The notes beneath the pieces are model-generated. The model ran no database searches. It saw nothing but the letters and a program-made list of their open reading frames with translations, and was not told where the DNA came from. Shown in pieces: positions 24,960-33,227 of a stretch of DNA of 64,000 nucleotides (position 1 is the stretch's first letter; each line of letters opens with the position of its first letter). A program made the translations under genes and the position numbers. Source of the stretch: Streptomyces sp. CB01249 (GTDB lineage Bacteria; Actinomycetota; Actinomycetes; Streptomycetales; Streptomycetaceae); NCBI RefSeq assembly GCF_001905735.1, contig NZ_LISW01000003.1:124341-188340 (forward strand), written 5' to 3'.

Positions 24960-25631
24960 TCACCCCTGGTGGGCCAGGACCACCCTGCCGCCGATCTCCA
25001 CCGCGCCGTCCGGCGCGGGAGCCGTGAGGATCTGGGAGCCGCGGCCCTGTGTGATGTTGAGCGCGCGCCCGAGGTGCGCGCTCAGCAACAGGGCCGCGGC
25101 TCCCGTCGCTTCGTCCTCCGCGATGCCGTCGTCCCTACGCGGAAAGGCCCTGGCCCGTACGCGCCCCGCCGCCTCCTCCTCCCACGCCCAGGCGTAGAGC
25201 CAGCCCTCGCCGGGCGGCGGCGCCGGGAGCGCGTCGACCTCGGCAGCCGAGGCGTACTGCTTCAGGGTGCGCGGCGGCGCCCACTCCGGGCGGGCGGTGA
25301 TCCAGCAGAACTCCCCGTCGTGGCGGGCGAACACGTCGCCCACCTCCAGCTCCAGGACCTCCAGGTCGAGCAGCCAGGCGGCGCCGACGACGGGGTGCCC
25401 GGCGAACGGCAGCCGCAGCCCCGGGGTGTAGATGTCGAGCCGCCCGCGCTCGGGGTCGTCCACGAACACGGTCTCGCTGAAGCCGAGCTTCCCGGCGAGC
25501 TCCTGGCGGTCCGCGCGGTCGGGGATGCGGCGCCCGTCGCGTACGACACCGAGGGCGTTGCCGTGCCGGCCGTCCGGGCCGCAGAACACGCGGAGGACGT
25601 CGGTGCCGGCGGGTACGTCGTAGCCGTTCAC
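24960..25631 (-). CDS. PhzF-family isomerase-like protein (first copy)
   Basis: 223 aa, somewhat short for PhzF proteins (about 280). Family motifs are HGNALGVVRDG, the catalytic-type Glu in LGFSETVFV, PFAGHPVVGAAWLL, and EDEATGAAALLLSAHLG. The protein resembles the two-lobe PhzF fold with a shortened second lobe. Substrate unknown. GTG 25631 is chosen; a TTG at 25643 is the other possibility and neither has a clear ribosome site. It is convergent with heme oxygenase (7 bp apart) and probably separate from the HtaA unit because a terminator lies between. Confidence 0.8.
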   Translation of the reverse strand: MNGYDVPAGTDVLRVFCGPDGRHGNALGVVRDGRRIPDRADRQELAGKLGFSETVFVDDPERGRLDIYTPGLRLPFAGHPVVGAAWLLDLEVLELEVGDVFARHDGEFCWITARPEWAPPRTLKQYASAAEVDALPAPPPGEGWLYAWAWEEEAAGRVRARAFPRRDDGIAEDEATGAAALLLSAHLGRALNITQGRGSQILTAPAPDGAVEIGGRVVLAHQG

Positions 25632-25648
25632 GCCCGCATTCAAGCACC

Positions 25649-25690
25649 CGCCCGGGTACCGGCCCCAACGAAAGGGCCGGTACCCGGGCG
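25649..25690 (-). terminator. Terminator of the htaA transcription unit
   Basis: Perfect 17-bp stem (25649-25665 with 25674-25690) and an 8-nt A-rich loop, 16 bases beyond the stop of the cell-wall HtaA gene. It separates that unit from the PhzF gene. Confidence 0.8.
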
Positions 25691-25705
25691 GTGTCGTGCG
25701 GTGGG

Positions 25706-27253
25706 TCAGGCGGTGGTGCGGCGACGGCGGGCCACGACGACCGCTCCGGCACCGGCCGCCACGATCAGGCCCGAGGCGGCGAGCAGCGAGCCCGTGGGCA
25801 CGTCGGAGCCGGTGGAGGCGAGGGCGCCCGAGCCGCCGACCGTACCGGCGCCGCCGACGGAACCCGAACCGCCGGTGCTGCCGCCGCCAGTGGTGGAGCC
25901 GCCGGTCGTGGAGGAGCCGCCGGTGGTGGAGCCGGTCGGGAGGGTGGCGTCCTTGTCGAGGGAGACCGCGACGGTCAGCGCGTCGAGCGCCTCGCCCGCC
26001 TGGTACATCCCGCCGAACGCCTTGGTGGCGCCGTCGGAGGTCAGGGTCGCCGGGACGCCGGAGAGGGTCACGACGCCGTCCTTGGCGGCGAGCTTGCCCG
26101 CGGGCAGCTTCAGGTCGGCGACGGCCAGACCGGTGTACGTGGACACCTTCTTGGTCGCGCGGTCCTTGGAGGAGACGTCGGCGAGGAGCGTGCCCTTGGA
26201 GCCGGAGACCTGGACCTGCAGGTGGGACAGCGACAGGTCGAGGGTGTAGGCGCCGTCCTCCTCGTGGCCGAGGAAGCGGACCTTCCCGCCGAACGTGGCC
26301 TTGAGCTTCTGCCCGGCGGCGTCGAAGGTGCCGGTGGCGTCGGGGAAGCGGTAGCCGCCCGCGGTGGCCTTGGCGCCGGACGTCGTCTCGACCTTGCCCT
26401 TGGCGATGGGGCCGGTGACGTAGGAGCGGAAGGAGGCGCGCACACCCCAGTCCAGGGTGCCGTCCACGATGTCGCCCGACTCGGCGGCCGGCTTGTCGGT
26501 GGCGGTGGCCGTGGGGCTGGGCTTGCCGGTCGGCCCGGTGGGCTCGGTTGTCGGCTTCTCGGTCGGCTTCTCGGTGGGCTTCTCGGTCGGCTTCTCCGTC
26601 GGCTTCTCGGTGGGCTTCTCGGTCGGGGCCGCGGCCGCCGTGACGGTGAGCGTGGCCGGGTCCAGCACCTCGCCCTCCTTGTACTGCCCGTTGAACGCCT
26701 CGGAGCCGGCCTTGGTCAGCGTGGCCGGGATGTCCTTGAAGACCATCGCGCCGCCCGCGCCCTGGCCCGGCTTCACCGCCGAGAGGTCGAGGGCCGCGAC
26801 GGCGACGTCGTTCTGGGTGCCCTGCGGGGTGGCCACGTCGGCGGTGATCGCGCCGCCCGTGCCGGCGGTGGAGACCTTGACGTCGGAGAGCGTGATGTCC
26901 AGGACGCCGCCGTGCGCGGAGAAGTTGACGCCGCCCTCGAACGCGGTGTCGGTGGCGTGGGTGCCGGTGTTGTAGGTGCCCTTGCCGTTGACGAACGTGA
27001 AGACGCCGTTGTTCTCGGCCTGCTTCGCCCCGTCCTTGACGGTGATCTTGCCGGCGCCGCCGATGTACCGGCGGAAGGACTCCTTGAAGCCCCAGTCCAG
27101 CGTGCCGTCCTTCAGCTCGATGGTCGGCGCGGCGCCCGCGGCGTTCGGCGTGGTGCGGTCGGCGGCGAGGGCCGGGAGGGCGAGTGCGGCGCCGAGGGTG
27201 GCAGCGGTGGCGACGGCTGCGGCGAGGGTTATGGGGCGGCGGGTGGCTGCCAT
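25706..27253 (-). CDS. Cell-wall-anchored heme-binding protein with two HtaA domains
   Basis: 515 aa. Signal peptide (residues 1-30), HtaA domain 1 (about 45-210, starting GTLDWGFKESFRRYI), a PTEK repeat linker (about 211-240), HtaA domain 2 (about 265-435, starting GTLDWGVRASFRSYV), a Gly/Ser/Thr-rich spacer, then LASTG near 478, a hydrophobic helix and RRRR. LAxTG matches the class E sortase signal of Streptomyces, so the protein is probably linked to peptidoglycan. HtaA domains bind heme and pass it to HmuT in corynebacteria. It lies 67 bp after the other HtaA gene, under its iron box. Confidence 0.92.
   Translation of the reverse strand: MAATRRPITLAAAVATAATLGAALALPALAADRTTPNAAGAAPTIELKDGTLDWGFKESFRRYIGGAGKITVKDGAKQAENNGVFTFVNGKGTYNTGTHATDTAFEGGVNFSAHGGVLDITLSDVKVSTAGTGGAITADVATPQGTQNDVAVAALDLSAVKPGQGAGGAMVFKDIPATLTKAGSEAFNGQYKEGEVLDPATLTVTAAAAPTEKPTEKPTEKPTEKPTEKPTEKPTTEPTGPTGKPSPTATATDKPAAESGDIVDGTLDWGVRASFRSYVTGPIAKGKVETTSGAKATAGGYRFPDATGTFDAAGQKLKATFGGKVRFLGHEEDGAYTLDLSLSHLQVQVSGSKGTLLADVSSKDRATKKVSTYTGLAVADLKLPAGKLAAKDGVVTLSGVPATLTSDGATKAFGGMYQAGEALDALTVAVSLDKDATLPTGSTTGGSSTTGGSTTGGGSTGGSGSVGGAGTVGGSGALASTGSDVPTGSLLAASGLIVAAGAGAVVVARRRRTTA
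26553..26624. repeat. 12-bp minisatellite, six units
   Basis: Six tandem 12-bp units (GGCTTCTCGGTC, with one-base variants) encode the PTEK repeats in the linker of the cell-wall HtaA protein. Copy number is likely to vary between strains. Confidence 0.85.
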
Positions 27254-27320
27254 GGTCGGGGTCTCCTCAGAGATGAACAGGGTGTACGGGGTGATGGGGG
27301 GGGACGGGTGGTGCGGGGGG

Positions 27321-28733
27321 TCAGGAGGAGGCGTCCGGCGTCGCCCGGTTGCGGCGTACGAGCACCGGCACGGTGACCGCCGCCGCGGCGAGCAGTCCGG
27401 CGCCGCCGAGGGTCAGGTAGAGCCCGGTGCGGGAGTCGTCGTCCTGCGCGGCGGCCGTGGGGACGGTGGCCGCCTTCGCCGCCGGGCTGCCGGTCGGCTC
27501 GGGCGAGGCGGACGCGTCGCTGCCCAGGTCGGGCAGGGCGGGCAGGGCCGCCTTCGCGTCGGTGGCCACGGCGAGCGAGACCGGGTCCATCGCGGTGCCC
27601 GCCTTGTAGAGCGAACCGAAGACCTTCGCGCCGTCGGCGGTCAGGGTGGCGGGTGCCTCGGTGAGGACCGCGAGGCCCTTCTTCGGGGCGAAGTCCTTGG
27701 CCGCGAAGGTGACGAGCGGGACGGACCCGGTGGCCTTGCCGTCGCTCAGGACGTCGGCGCTCAGCGTGCCCTTGCCGGACTTCACGGCGACCGCGAACCG
27801 GGACAGCTTGAGGTCGAGGCCGTCGTGCGCGGTGAAGCGGACGCTGCCCGCGAAGGTGGCCGCGAGGGTCTGCCCCTCGGGGTCGTACGTGCCCTTGCCC
27901 TTCGGGAAGCGGAAGAGCGCGCCGCCGTCCTGGGCGCCGTCGGCGAGGGTCCACTTGCCCTGGCCGATCGAGCCGGTGACGTACTCGCGGAAGGTGCGGC
28001 GCACGCCCCAGTCGACGGCGGCGTCCTCGAAGCGGCCGGCCGTGGACTTCTTCTTCGGCTCGGTGCTCCTGTCCGGCTTCGCCGGGGACTTGGAGGGCTG
28101 CGCGGCCGGGCCCTTGGTGTCCACGGAGAGGCTGACCGGGTCCAGGGGCGTGCCGGCCGTGTAGTAGCCGGCGAAGGACTTGGCGCCCTGCGCGGTCAGC
28201 GTGGCCGGGATGTTGGTGAGGGCGACGGGGGTGGTACCGCCCCGCATGTCGATCCCGGACAGGCCGAGCGTGGCCAGCGGGACCTGGGCGGCGGTGGTGA
28301 CGCGTCCGCTGCCCCGCTCCTTGCTGGTCATGTCCGCGTACAGGGTGCCGCTGCCGCCCTGGATGCGGACGGTGGGGCGGCTGATGGTGAGGTCCAGCTC
28401 GTAGGAGCCGTCGGACTTCTTGTGGCCGGTGAAGCGGACGCCGCCCGAGAAGCCGGCCCGGAAGGCGCCGGTCGCCGGGTCGTAGGAACCGGTCGCGGAG
28501 TGGAAGCGGAACTGGCTGCCGCCGACCGTGGCGGCGCCGCCGGTCAGCCCCCAACTCCCCTGGGCGATCGGCCCGGTGACGTAGCTCTGGAACGAGGACT
28601 TGATGCCCCAGTCCAGCCGTCCGCCCTGCACCGTGCGGCTCGCCGCTTGCGCGGCGGTGGCCGGGAGCAGAGCACCCAGCAGGACCGCGAGCAGCGCGAC
28701 GGCGAGAGCGCGGGCAGGTCTGAACGGTGGCAT
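27321..28733 (-). CDS. Membrane-anchored heme-binding protein with two HtaA domains
   Basis: 470 aa. Signal peptide (1-31), HtaA domain 1 (about 36-210, GRLDWGIKSSFQSYV), a Lys/Pro/Ser linker, HtaA domain 2 (about 240-405, AAVDWGVRRTFREYV), then a spacer and a C-terminal helix with RRNR but no LPxTG/LAxTG motif, so it is held by the membrane rather than by sortase. GGAGGGG precedes ATG 28733. With an iron box at 28759-28777 it is the first gene of an iron-repressed unit with the second HtaA gene, divergent from the heme ABC transporter. Confidence 0.92.
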   Translation of the reverse strand: MPPFRPARALAVALLAVLLGALLPATAAQAASRTVQGGRLDWGIKSSFQSYVTGPIAQGSWGLTGGAATVGGSQFRFHSATGSYDPATGAFRAGFSGGVRFTGHKKSDGSYELDLTISRPTVRIQGGSGTLYADMTSKERGSGRVTTAAQVPLATLGLSGIDMRGGTTPVALTNIPATLTAQGAKSFAGYYTAGTPLDPVSLSVDTKGPAAQPSKSPAKPDRSTEPKKKSTAGRFEDAAVDWGVRRTFREYVTGSIGQGKWTLADGAQDGGALFRFPKGKGTYDPEGQTLAATFAGSVRFTAHDGLDLKLSRFAVAVKSGKGTLSADVLSDGKATGSVPLVTFAAKDFAPKKGLAVLTEAPATLTADGAKVFGSLYKAGTAMDPVSLAVATDAKAALPALPDLGSDASASPEPTGSPAAKAATVPTAAAQDDDSRTGLYLTLGGAGLLAAAAVTVPVLVRRNRATPDASS

Positions 28734-28758
28734 GGAACCCCTCCGAGGGCTAGCAACA

Positions 28759-28777
28759 CAGGTAAGGCTAACCTAAG
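28759..28777. promoter_or_regulatory. Iron box between htaA unit and hmuTUV
   Basis: AGGTAAGGCTAACCTAA closely matches the DmdR/IdeR consensus. It lies 26 bp from the HtaA start (minus strand) and 102 bp from the HmuT start (plus strand), so it may control both. Confidence 0.8.
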
Positions 28778-28879
28778 GCATGAACATCCCGTGCCGGTAC
28801 CCCCTTCCGTCACATTCTTCGCAGAACACCACCAACTGCTCGCCGTAGTACGAGCCGTAGAACGACAGGACGGTGCCCC

Positions 28880-29947
28880 GTGCGCTTCACGCAGGACTTC
28901 GCCCCACCGGGCCGTGGCGCACGGCGGCGCACCCGCACCCTGGCGACCGCCCTGGCGCTCGCCTCGGCCGTCCTCCTGGCCGGCTGCGGCGGTACGGACG
29001 CGCCCGCGGCGAAGTCCGCCGCCACCGGGGCCTCCTCGGCGGCGGACGCGGACCGGATCGAACCGCTCACCGGCACCGCCGCGCCGAAGCTCCCGGTCAC
29101 CGTGGACTCCGCGGACGGCAAGCGGACCACCATCACCTCGGCGGACCGGATCGTGCCGCTCACCGGCAGCCTGAACGAGATCGTGTTCACGCTCGGGCTC
29201 GGCAAGCGGGTCGTGGCCCGTGACATCACCGCCACCTTCGAACAGGCAGAGAAGCTGCCCGTGGTGACCCGGGCCCACGACGTGTCGGCGGAGAGCGTGC
29301 TGTCGCTGAAGCCGACCGTGGTCCTCGCGGACACCACGACCGGCCCGGCGGAGGCGATCGGCCAGATCCGCGACGCCGGGATCCCGCTCGTCGTGGTCGA
29401 ACCCGCGAAGGACCTGTCCGATGTGGGCCGCCGGATCGGGACCGTGGCCGCCGCGCTCGGCGTGCCGAAGGCCGGGGAGACGCTGAAGAAGCGGACGCAG
29501 GACCGGATCGACGCCGTACGCGAGTCGGTGCCCGCACCCGCCGAAGGGAGCGGGAAGCCGCGCGTCGCCTTCCTCTATCTGCGCGGCTCCGCGTCCGTCT
29601 ATCTGCTGGGCGGCCGGGACTCCGGGGCGAGTTCGCTGCTGGAGGCGGCGGGCGCGGTGGACGCGGGCAAGGCGTCCGGGCTGAAGAAGGACTTCACCGC
29701 CATCACCAGCGAGGCCCTGGCCAAGGCCGCCCCCGACGCGATCCTCGTCATGACGAAGGGGCTCGAATCGGTCGGCGGGGTCGACGGCCTGGTGAAGATC
29801 CCGGGCGTCGCGGAGACCCCGGCCGGAATGGACCGGCGGATCGTCTCGGTCGACGACGGCGTGCTGCTGAACTACGGCCCGCGCACCGACCGCGTCCTGA
29901 GCGAACTGGTCGAGCAGCTCTACCCGGAGAGCGGTGCGGACCAGTGA
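28880..29947 (+). CDS. hmuT: Heme ABC transporter substrate-binding lipoprotein
   Basis: 355 aa. A lipoprotein signal with lipobox LLAGC (Cys about 36) anchors it outside the membrane. The body is a class III periplasmic-binding fold: RIVPLTGSLNEIVFTLGLGKRVVARD, then LSLKPTVVLAD and later SSLLEAAGAVDAG. This is the HmuT pattern, receiving heme from HtaA proteins. GTG 28880 has AGGA upstream. It overlaps the permease start by 4 bp, first of a hmuT-hmuU-hmuV operon under iron control. A siderophore ligand is less likely because of the HtaA neighbours. Confidence 0.9.
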   Translation: MRFTQDFAPPGRGARRRTRTLATALALASAVLLAGCGGTDAPAAKSAATGASSAADADRIEPLTGTAAPKLPVTVDSADGKRTTITSADRIVPLTGSLNEIVFTLGLGKRVVARDITATFEQAEKLPVVTRAHDVSAESVLSLKPTVVLADTTTGPAEAIGQIRDAGIPLVVVEPAKDLSDVGRRIGTVAAALGVPKAGETLKKRTQDRIDAVRESVPAPAEGSGKPRVAFLYLRGSASVYLLGGRDSGASSLLEAAGAVDAGKASGLKKDFTAITSEALAKAAPDAILVMTKGLESVGGVDGLVKIPGVAETPAGMDRRIVSVDDGVLLNYGPRTDRVLSELVEQLYPESGADQ

Positions 29948-31041
29948 CCGCCTCCTGCGAGATCCCCACCAAGACTGCCGGGCCCGAGGCTCCAGCGGCC
30001 CTGCCCCGGGCCCGGCGCTCCACCGCTTTCACGCTCACCGCCGGACTTCTCGCCGCCCTGGTCGTGGGCTGCCTGCTGTCCGCCGGACTCGGCGCGTACA
30101 GCATTCCGCTCGGTGACGTCCTGGCCTCCGTGCAGCACCGGATCGGGCTGGGCGGGCACGCCCTGGACCGGGTCGGCGAGAGCGTCCTGTGGAACGTACG
30201 GCTGCCGAGGGTCGTCCTCGCCCTGCTCGTCGGCGCCTCGCTCGGCTGCGCGGGCGCCCTGATGCAGGGCGTGTTCGGCAATCCGCTCGCCGAGCCCGGC
30301 GTCATCGGGATCTCGGCCGGTGCGGCGGTCGGCGCGGTCGCCTCGATCGCGCTCGGACTGAGCTTCTTCGGCAACTGGACGATCACCGTCTGCGCGTTCG
30401 CCGCCGGCCTGCTGACCGTGCTCCTCGTCTACGCGCTGTCGCGGTCGGGCGGGCGGACCGAGGTGGTGACGCTGATCCTCACCGGCATCGCGGTCAACGC
30501 CTTCGCGGGCGCGCTGATCGGCCTGTTCATCTTCTTCGCGGACAACGCGCAGATCACCCAGATCACCTTCTGGCAGCTCGGCTCACTGGCCCAGGCCACC
30601 TGGCCCAAGGTGCTGGCCGTCCTGCCGTGCGCCGCGCTGGGGCTGCTGATCGCCCCGTTCTACGCGCGCAAGCTGGACCTTCTCGCGCTCGGCGAACGGC
30701 CCGCCCGGCATCTGGGCGTGGACGTGGAGCGGCTGCGGCTGGTGCTGGTGCTGGTCGTGGCGCTGCTGACGGCGGCGGCCGTGGCGGTCGCGGGGATCAT
30801 CTCGTTCGTCGGGCTGCTCGTCCCGCACCTGCTGCGCATGGCGAACGGGCCCGGGCACCGCTTCCTGGTGCCGGGCAGCGCCCTCGGCGGCGCGCTGGTG
30901 CTGGTCGCGGGCGACCTCGCGGCCCGGACCGTCGCGGACCCGGCGGAGCTGCCGCTCGGGGTGCTGACCGCGCTCTTCGGCAGCCCGTTCTTCTTCTGGC
31001 TGCTGCGCAGGACCCGTCGCAAGCAAGGTGGTTGGGCATGA
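29944..31041 (+). CDS. hmuU: Heme ABC transporter permease (FecCD family)
   Basis: 365 aa with about nine to ten membrane segments. FecCD motifs: VRLPRVVLALLVGASLGCAGALMQ, NPLAEPGVIGISAGAAVGAV, and the late GIISFVGLLVPHLLRMANGP, which contacts the ATPase. The GTG start overlaps the hmuT stop (GTGA), and the stop overlaps the hmuV start (ATGA), so all three are translationally coupled. It forms the membrane channel of the heme importer. Confidence 0.93.
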   Translation: MTASCEIPTKTAGPEAPAALPRARRSTAFTLTAGLLAALVVGCLLSAGLGAYSIPLGDVLASVQHRIGLGGHALDRVGESVLWNVRLPRVVLALLVGASLGCAGALMQGVFGNPLAEPGVIGISAGAAVGAVASIALGLSFFGNWTITVCAFAAGLLTVLLVYALSRSGGRTEVVTLILTGIAVNAFAGALIGLFIFFADNAQITQITFWQLGSLAQATWPKVLAVLPCAALGLLIAPFYARKLDLLALGERPARHLGVDVERLRLVLVLVVALLTAAAVAVAGIISFVGLLVPHLLRMANGPGHRFLVPGSALGGALVLVAGDLAARTVADPAELPLGVLTALFGSPFFFWLLRRTRRKQGGWA

Positions 31042-31877
31042 AGTCCGTCCGGAACCTGTTCGCCCCGCACACCCGACGGCTGCCGGTGCCCGTGCCCACC
31101 GGGAAACCGTCCGCCGAGGTGACGGGCCTGCGGGTCCGGCTCGGCGGCCGGCAGGTGCTGGACTCGATCGACCTGACGGCGTACGCGGGCGAGGTGCTGG
31201 CCCTCGTCGGCCCGAACGGGGCCGGGAAGTCCACGCTGCTCGCCGCGCTCGCCGCCGACCTGCCCGCCGAGAGCGGTGCCGTGCGCATCGACGGGCGCCC
31301 GGTCACCGACTGGTCCGCACCCGAACTGGCCCTGCGCCGGGCGGTCCTGCCGCAGACCGCGGCCCTCGCCTTCCCGTTCCCGGTGGAGGAGGTCGTCCGG
31401 ATGGGCCGGGCGCCCTGGGCCGGGACGGACCGGGCCGACGAGGACGATCCGGCGGTCGCCGAGGCGATGGCGGCCACCGAGGTCACCGGCTTCGCCGGGC
31501 GCCCCTTCTCCGCGCTGTCGGGCGGCGAGCGGGCGCGGGTGGCACTGGCCCGGGTCCTGGCGCAGCGGGCCCCGTTGCTGCTGCTGGACGAGCCGACGGC
31601 CGCGCTGGACCTGCGCCACCAGGAGCTGGTGCTGCGGATCTGCCGGGAGCGGGCCGCCGCCGGGGACGCGGTGGTGGTCGTCCTGCACGACCTGGGGCTC
31701 GCCGCCGCCTACGCGGACCGGGCGGCCGTGCTGCACGAGGGGCGCATCGCGGTGGCGGGCCCGCCGGGCGAGGTGTTCTCGGGTGAGCTGCTGGGCCGGG
31801 TCTACCGGCAGCCGGTCGAGGTGTTCCCGCACCCGCGGACCGGGGTGCCGCTGGTGGTCCCCGACCGCACCGCTTGA
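31038..31877 (+). CDS. hmuV: Heme ABC transporter ATP-binding protein
   Basis: 279 aa. Walker A VGPNGAGKST, signature SALSGGERARVALARVL, Walker B LLLLDEPTAALDLRHQ, and switch His in VVVLHDLGLAAAYAD. The pattern VLPQTAALAFPFPVEEVVRMGR is typical of HmuV/FecE-type heme and siderophore ATPases. Start ATG 31038 overlaps the hmuU stop; GGTGG upstream serves as ribosome site. A hairpin terminator follows. Confidence 0.93.
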   Translation: MKSVRNLFAPHTRRLPVPVPTGKPSAEVTGLRVRLGGRQVLDSIDLTAYAGEVLALVGPNGAGKSTLLAALAADLPAESGAVRIDGRPVTDWSAPELALRRAVLPQTAALAFPFPVEEVVRMGRAPWAGTDRADEDDPAVAEAMAATEVTGFAGRPFSALSGGERARVALARVLAQRAPLLLLDEPTAALDLRHQELVLRICRERAAAGDAVVVVLHDLGLAAAYADRAAVLHEGRIAVAGPPGEVFSGELLGRVYRQPVEVFPHPRTGVPLVVPDRTA

Positions 31878-31940
31878 CCTGTGCATTACCTGTGCGAGGT
31901 ACGTCCATGGGTCGGACGTGATCCGGCCGTTTCCGGGTCG

Positions 31941-31966
31941 GCGCAGTGAGACCTGAATCACTGCGC
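31941..31966 (+). terminator. Terminator of hmuTUV
   Basis: Perfect 9-bp stem (31941-31949 with 31958-31966) and 8-nt loop, 63 bases after the hmuV stop, immediately before the next iron box. Confidence 0.55.
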
Positions 31967-31979
31967 AGGTGGGTATCGC

Positions 31980-31998
31980 ACAGGTAAGCCTCGGCTAA
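31980..31998 (+). promoter_or_regulatory. Iron box upstream of efeO
   Basis: ACAGGTAAGCCTCGGCTAA matches 13 of 19 positions of the DmdR/IdeR consensus by eye. A partly overlapping TTAGG half-site follows at 32000. It lies 70 bp before the efeO start. Confidence 0.6.
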
Positions 31999-32067
31999 GT
32001 TAGGTCCGCCTCACCCACCTTTGTCCAACCTTCCCCGTCTTGTTTTTCATCCTCAAGTGGAGCCCGT

Positions 32068-33204
32068 ATGCGAGCCGTTCGTCTCTCCGTCGTCACCGCC
32101 GCCGCCACCGCGGCCGCTCTGACCGCCGTCACGGGCTGCGCCGAGAAGAGCGACGGCAAGGGCGACGGAGCCGTCCAGGTCGTCGCCAAGGACGACTCCT
32201 GCGAGGTCTCGAAGAAGGAGCTCCCGGCCGGCCACATCGAGCTGGCCGTGCAGAACAAGGGCTCCAAGGTCACCGAGGTCTACGTCCTCTTCCCGGACGA
32301 CCGCATCGTCGCCGAGCGCGAGAACATCGGCCCCGGCACCAAGGCCACCATCACCGCCGAGATCAAGGCCGGTTCTTACGAGATCGCCTGCAAGCCCGGC
32401 ATGAAGGGCCACGGCATCCGGCAGAAGATCGAGGTCAGCGGCGGCAAGGCGGCCAAGCGGAGCCCCGAGATGGACAAGGCCGTCGCCGCGTACCGCACCT
32501 ATGTGCAGGCGCAGGCCGACGAGACCCTGCCGAAGGTCAAGGTCTTCACGGACGCCGTCGCCGCCGGGGACATCGAGGCCGCGAAGAAGGCGTACGCGAA
32601 CTCCCGCATCGGCTGGGAGCGCACCGAGCCGGTCGCCGAGTCCTTCGGCGACATCGACCCGAAGGTCGACGTGCGGGCGGACGGCCTGGAGGACGGCCAG
32701 AAGTGGACCGGCTGGCACCGCCTGGAGAAGGCGCTGTGGCAGGACAAGAAGCTCGGCGCCGAGGAGAAGGCCCTCGCGCCGGTCCTGTACAAGGACCTCA
32801 CCGACTGGCAGAAGCGTGTCGGTACCGCCGACATCACCCCGACCTCGATGGCCAACGGCGCCAAGGAACTCCTGGACGAGGTCGCCACCGGCAAGGTCAC
32901 CGGTGAGGAGGAGCGCTACAGCCACACCGACCTGGTCGACTTCAAGGCCAACGTCGAGGGCGCCGAGCAGTCCTACCAGCTGCTGAAGCCGATCGCCTCG
33001 AAGAACGACGCCGCGCTCACCGCCACCCTGGACAAGCGGTTCGCCGAGCTGAACAAGCTGCTCGAGAAGTACCGCGCGAACCCGTCCTCGTACGACTTCA
33101 CCTCCTACGAGAAGGTCGGCAAGGCGGACCGCAAGGAGCTGTCGGACGCGGTCAACGCGCTGGCGGAGCCGCTGTCCAAGCTGGCCGCCGCGGTCACGAA
33201 GTAA
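32068..33204 (+). CDS. efeO: EfeO-type iron-uptake lipoprotein
   Basis: 378 aa. Signal with lipobox AVTGC, then a cupredoxin-like domain (about 30-125) and the M75 peptidase-like imelysin domain with GWHRLEKALW (HxxE). EfeO binds iron outside the membrane and, with EfeB, feeds it to the EfeU permease. A GGAG ribosome site precedes ATG 32068. It is the first gene of efeO-efeB-efeU, under an iron box. Confidence 0.93.
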   Translation: MRAVRLSVVTAAATAAALTAVTGCAEKSDGKGDGAVQVVAKDDSCEVSKKELPAGHIELAVQNKGSKVTEVYVLFPDDRIVAERENIGPGTKATITAEIKAGSYEIACKPGMKGHGIRQKIEVSGGKAAKRSPEMDKAVAAYRTYVQAQADETLPKVKVFTDAVAAGDIEAAKKAYANSRIGWERTEPVAESFGDIDPKVDVRADGLEDGQKWTGWHRLEKALWQDKKLGAEEKALAPVLYKDLTDWQKRVGTADITPTSMANGAKELLDEVATGKVTGEEERYSHTDLVDFKANVEGAEQSYQLLKPIASKNDAALTATLDKRFAELNKLLEKYRANPSSYDFTSYEKVGKADRKELSDAVNALAEPLSKLAAAVTK

Positions 33205-33227
33205 CCGGACGGAAAGAGGCTCCGGGC

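Noticed and set aside
26553..26624. CRISPR-like array
   Set aside because: The units are contiguous 12-mers without spacers and are in frame as PTEK repeats.
31998..32016. A second full iron box before efeO
   Set aside because: Only the TTAGG half is good; the other half (CTCACCCAC) departs from consensus.
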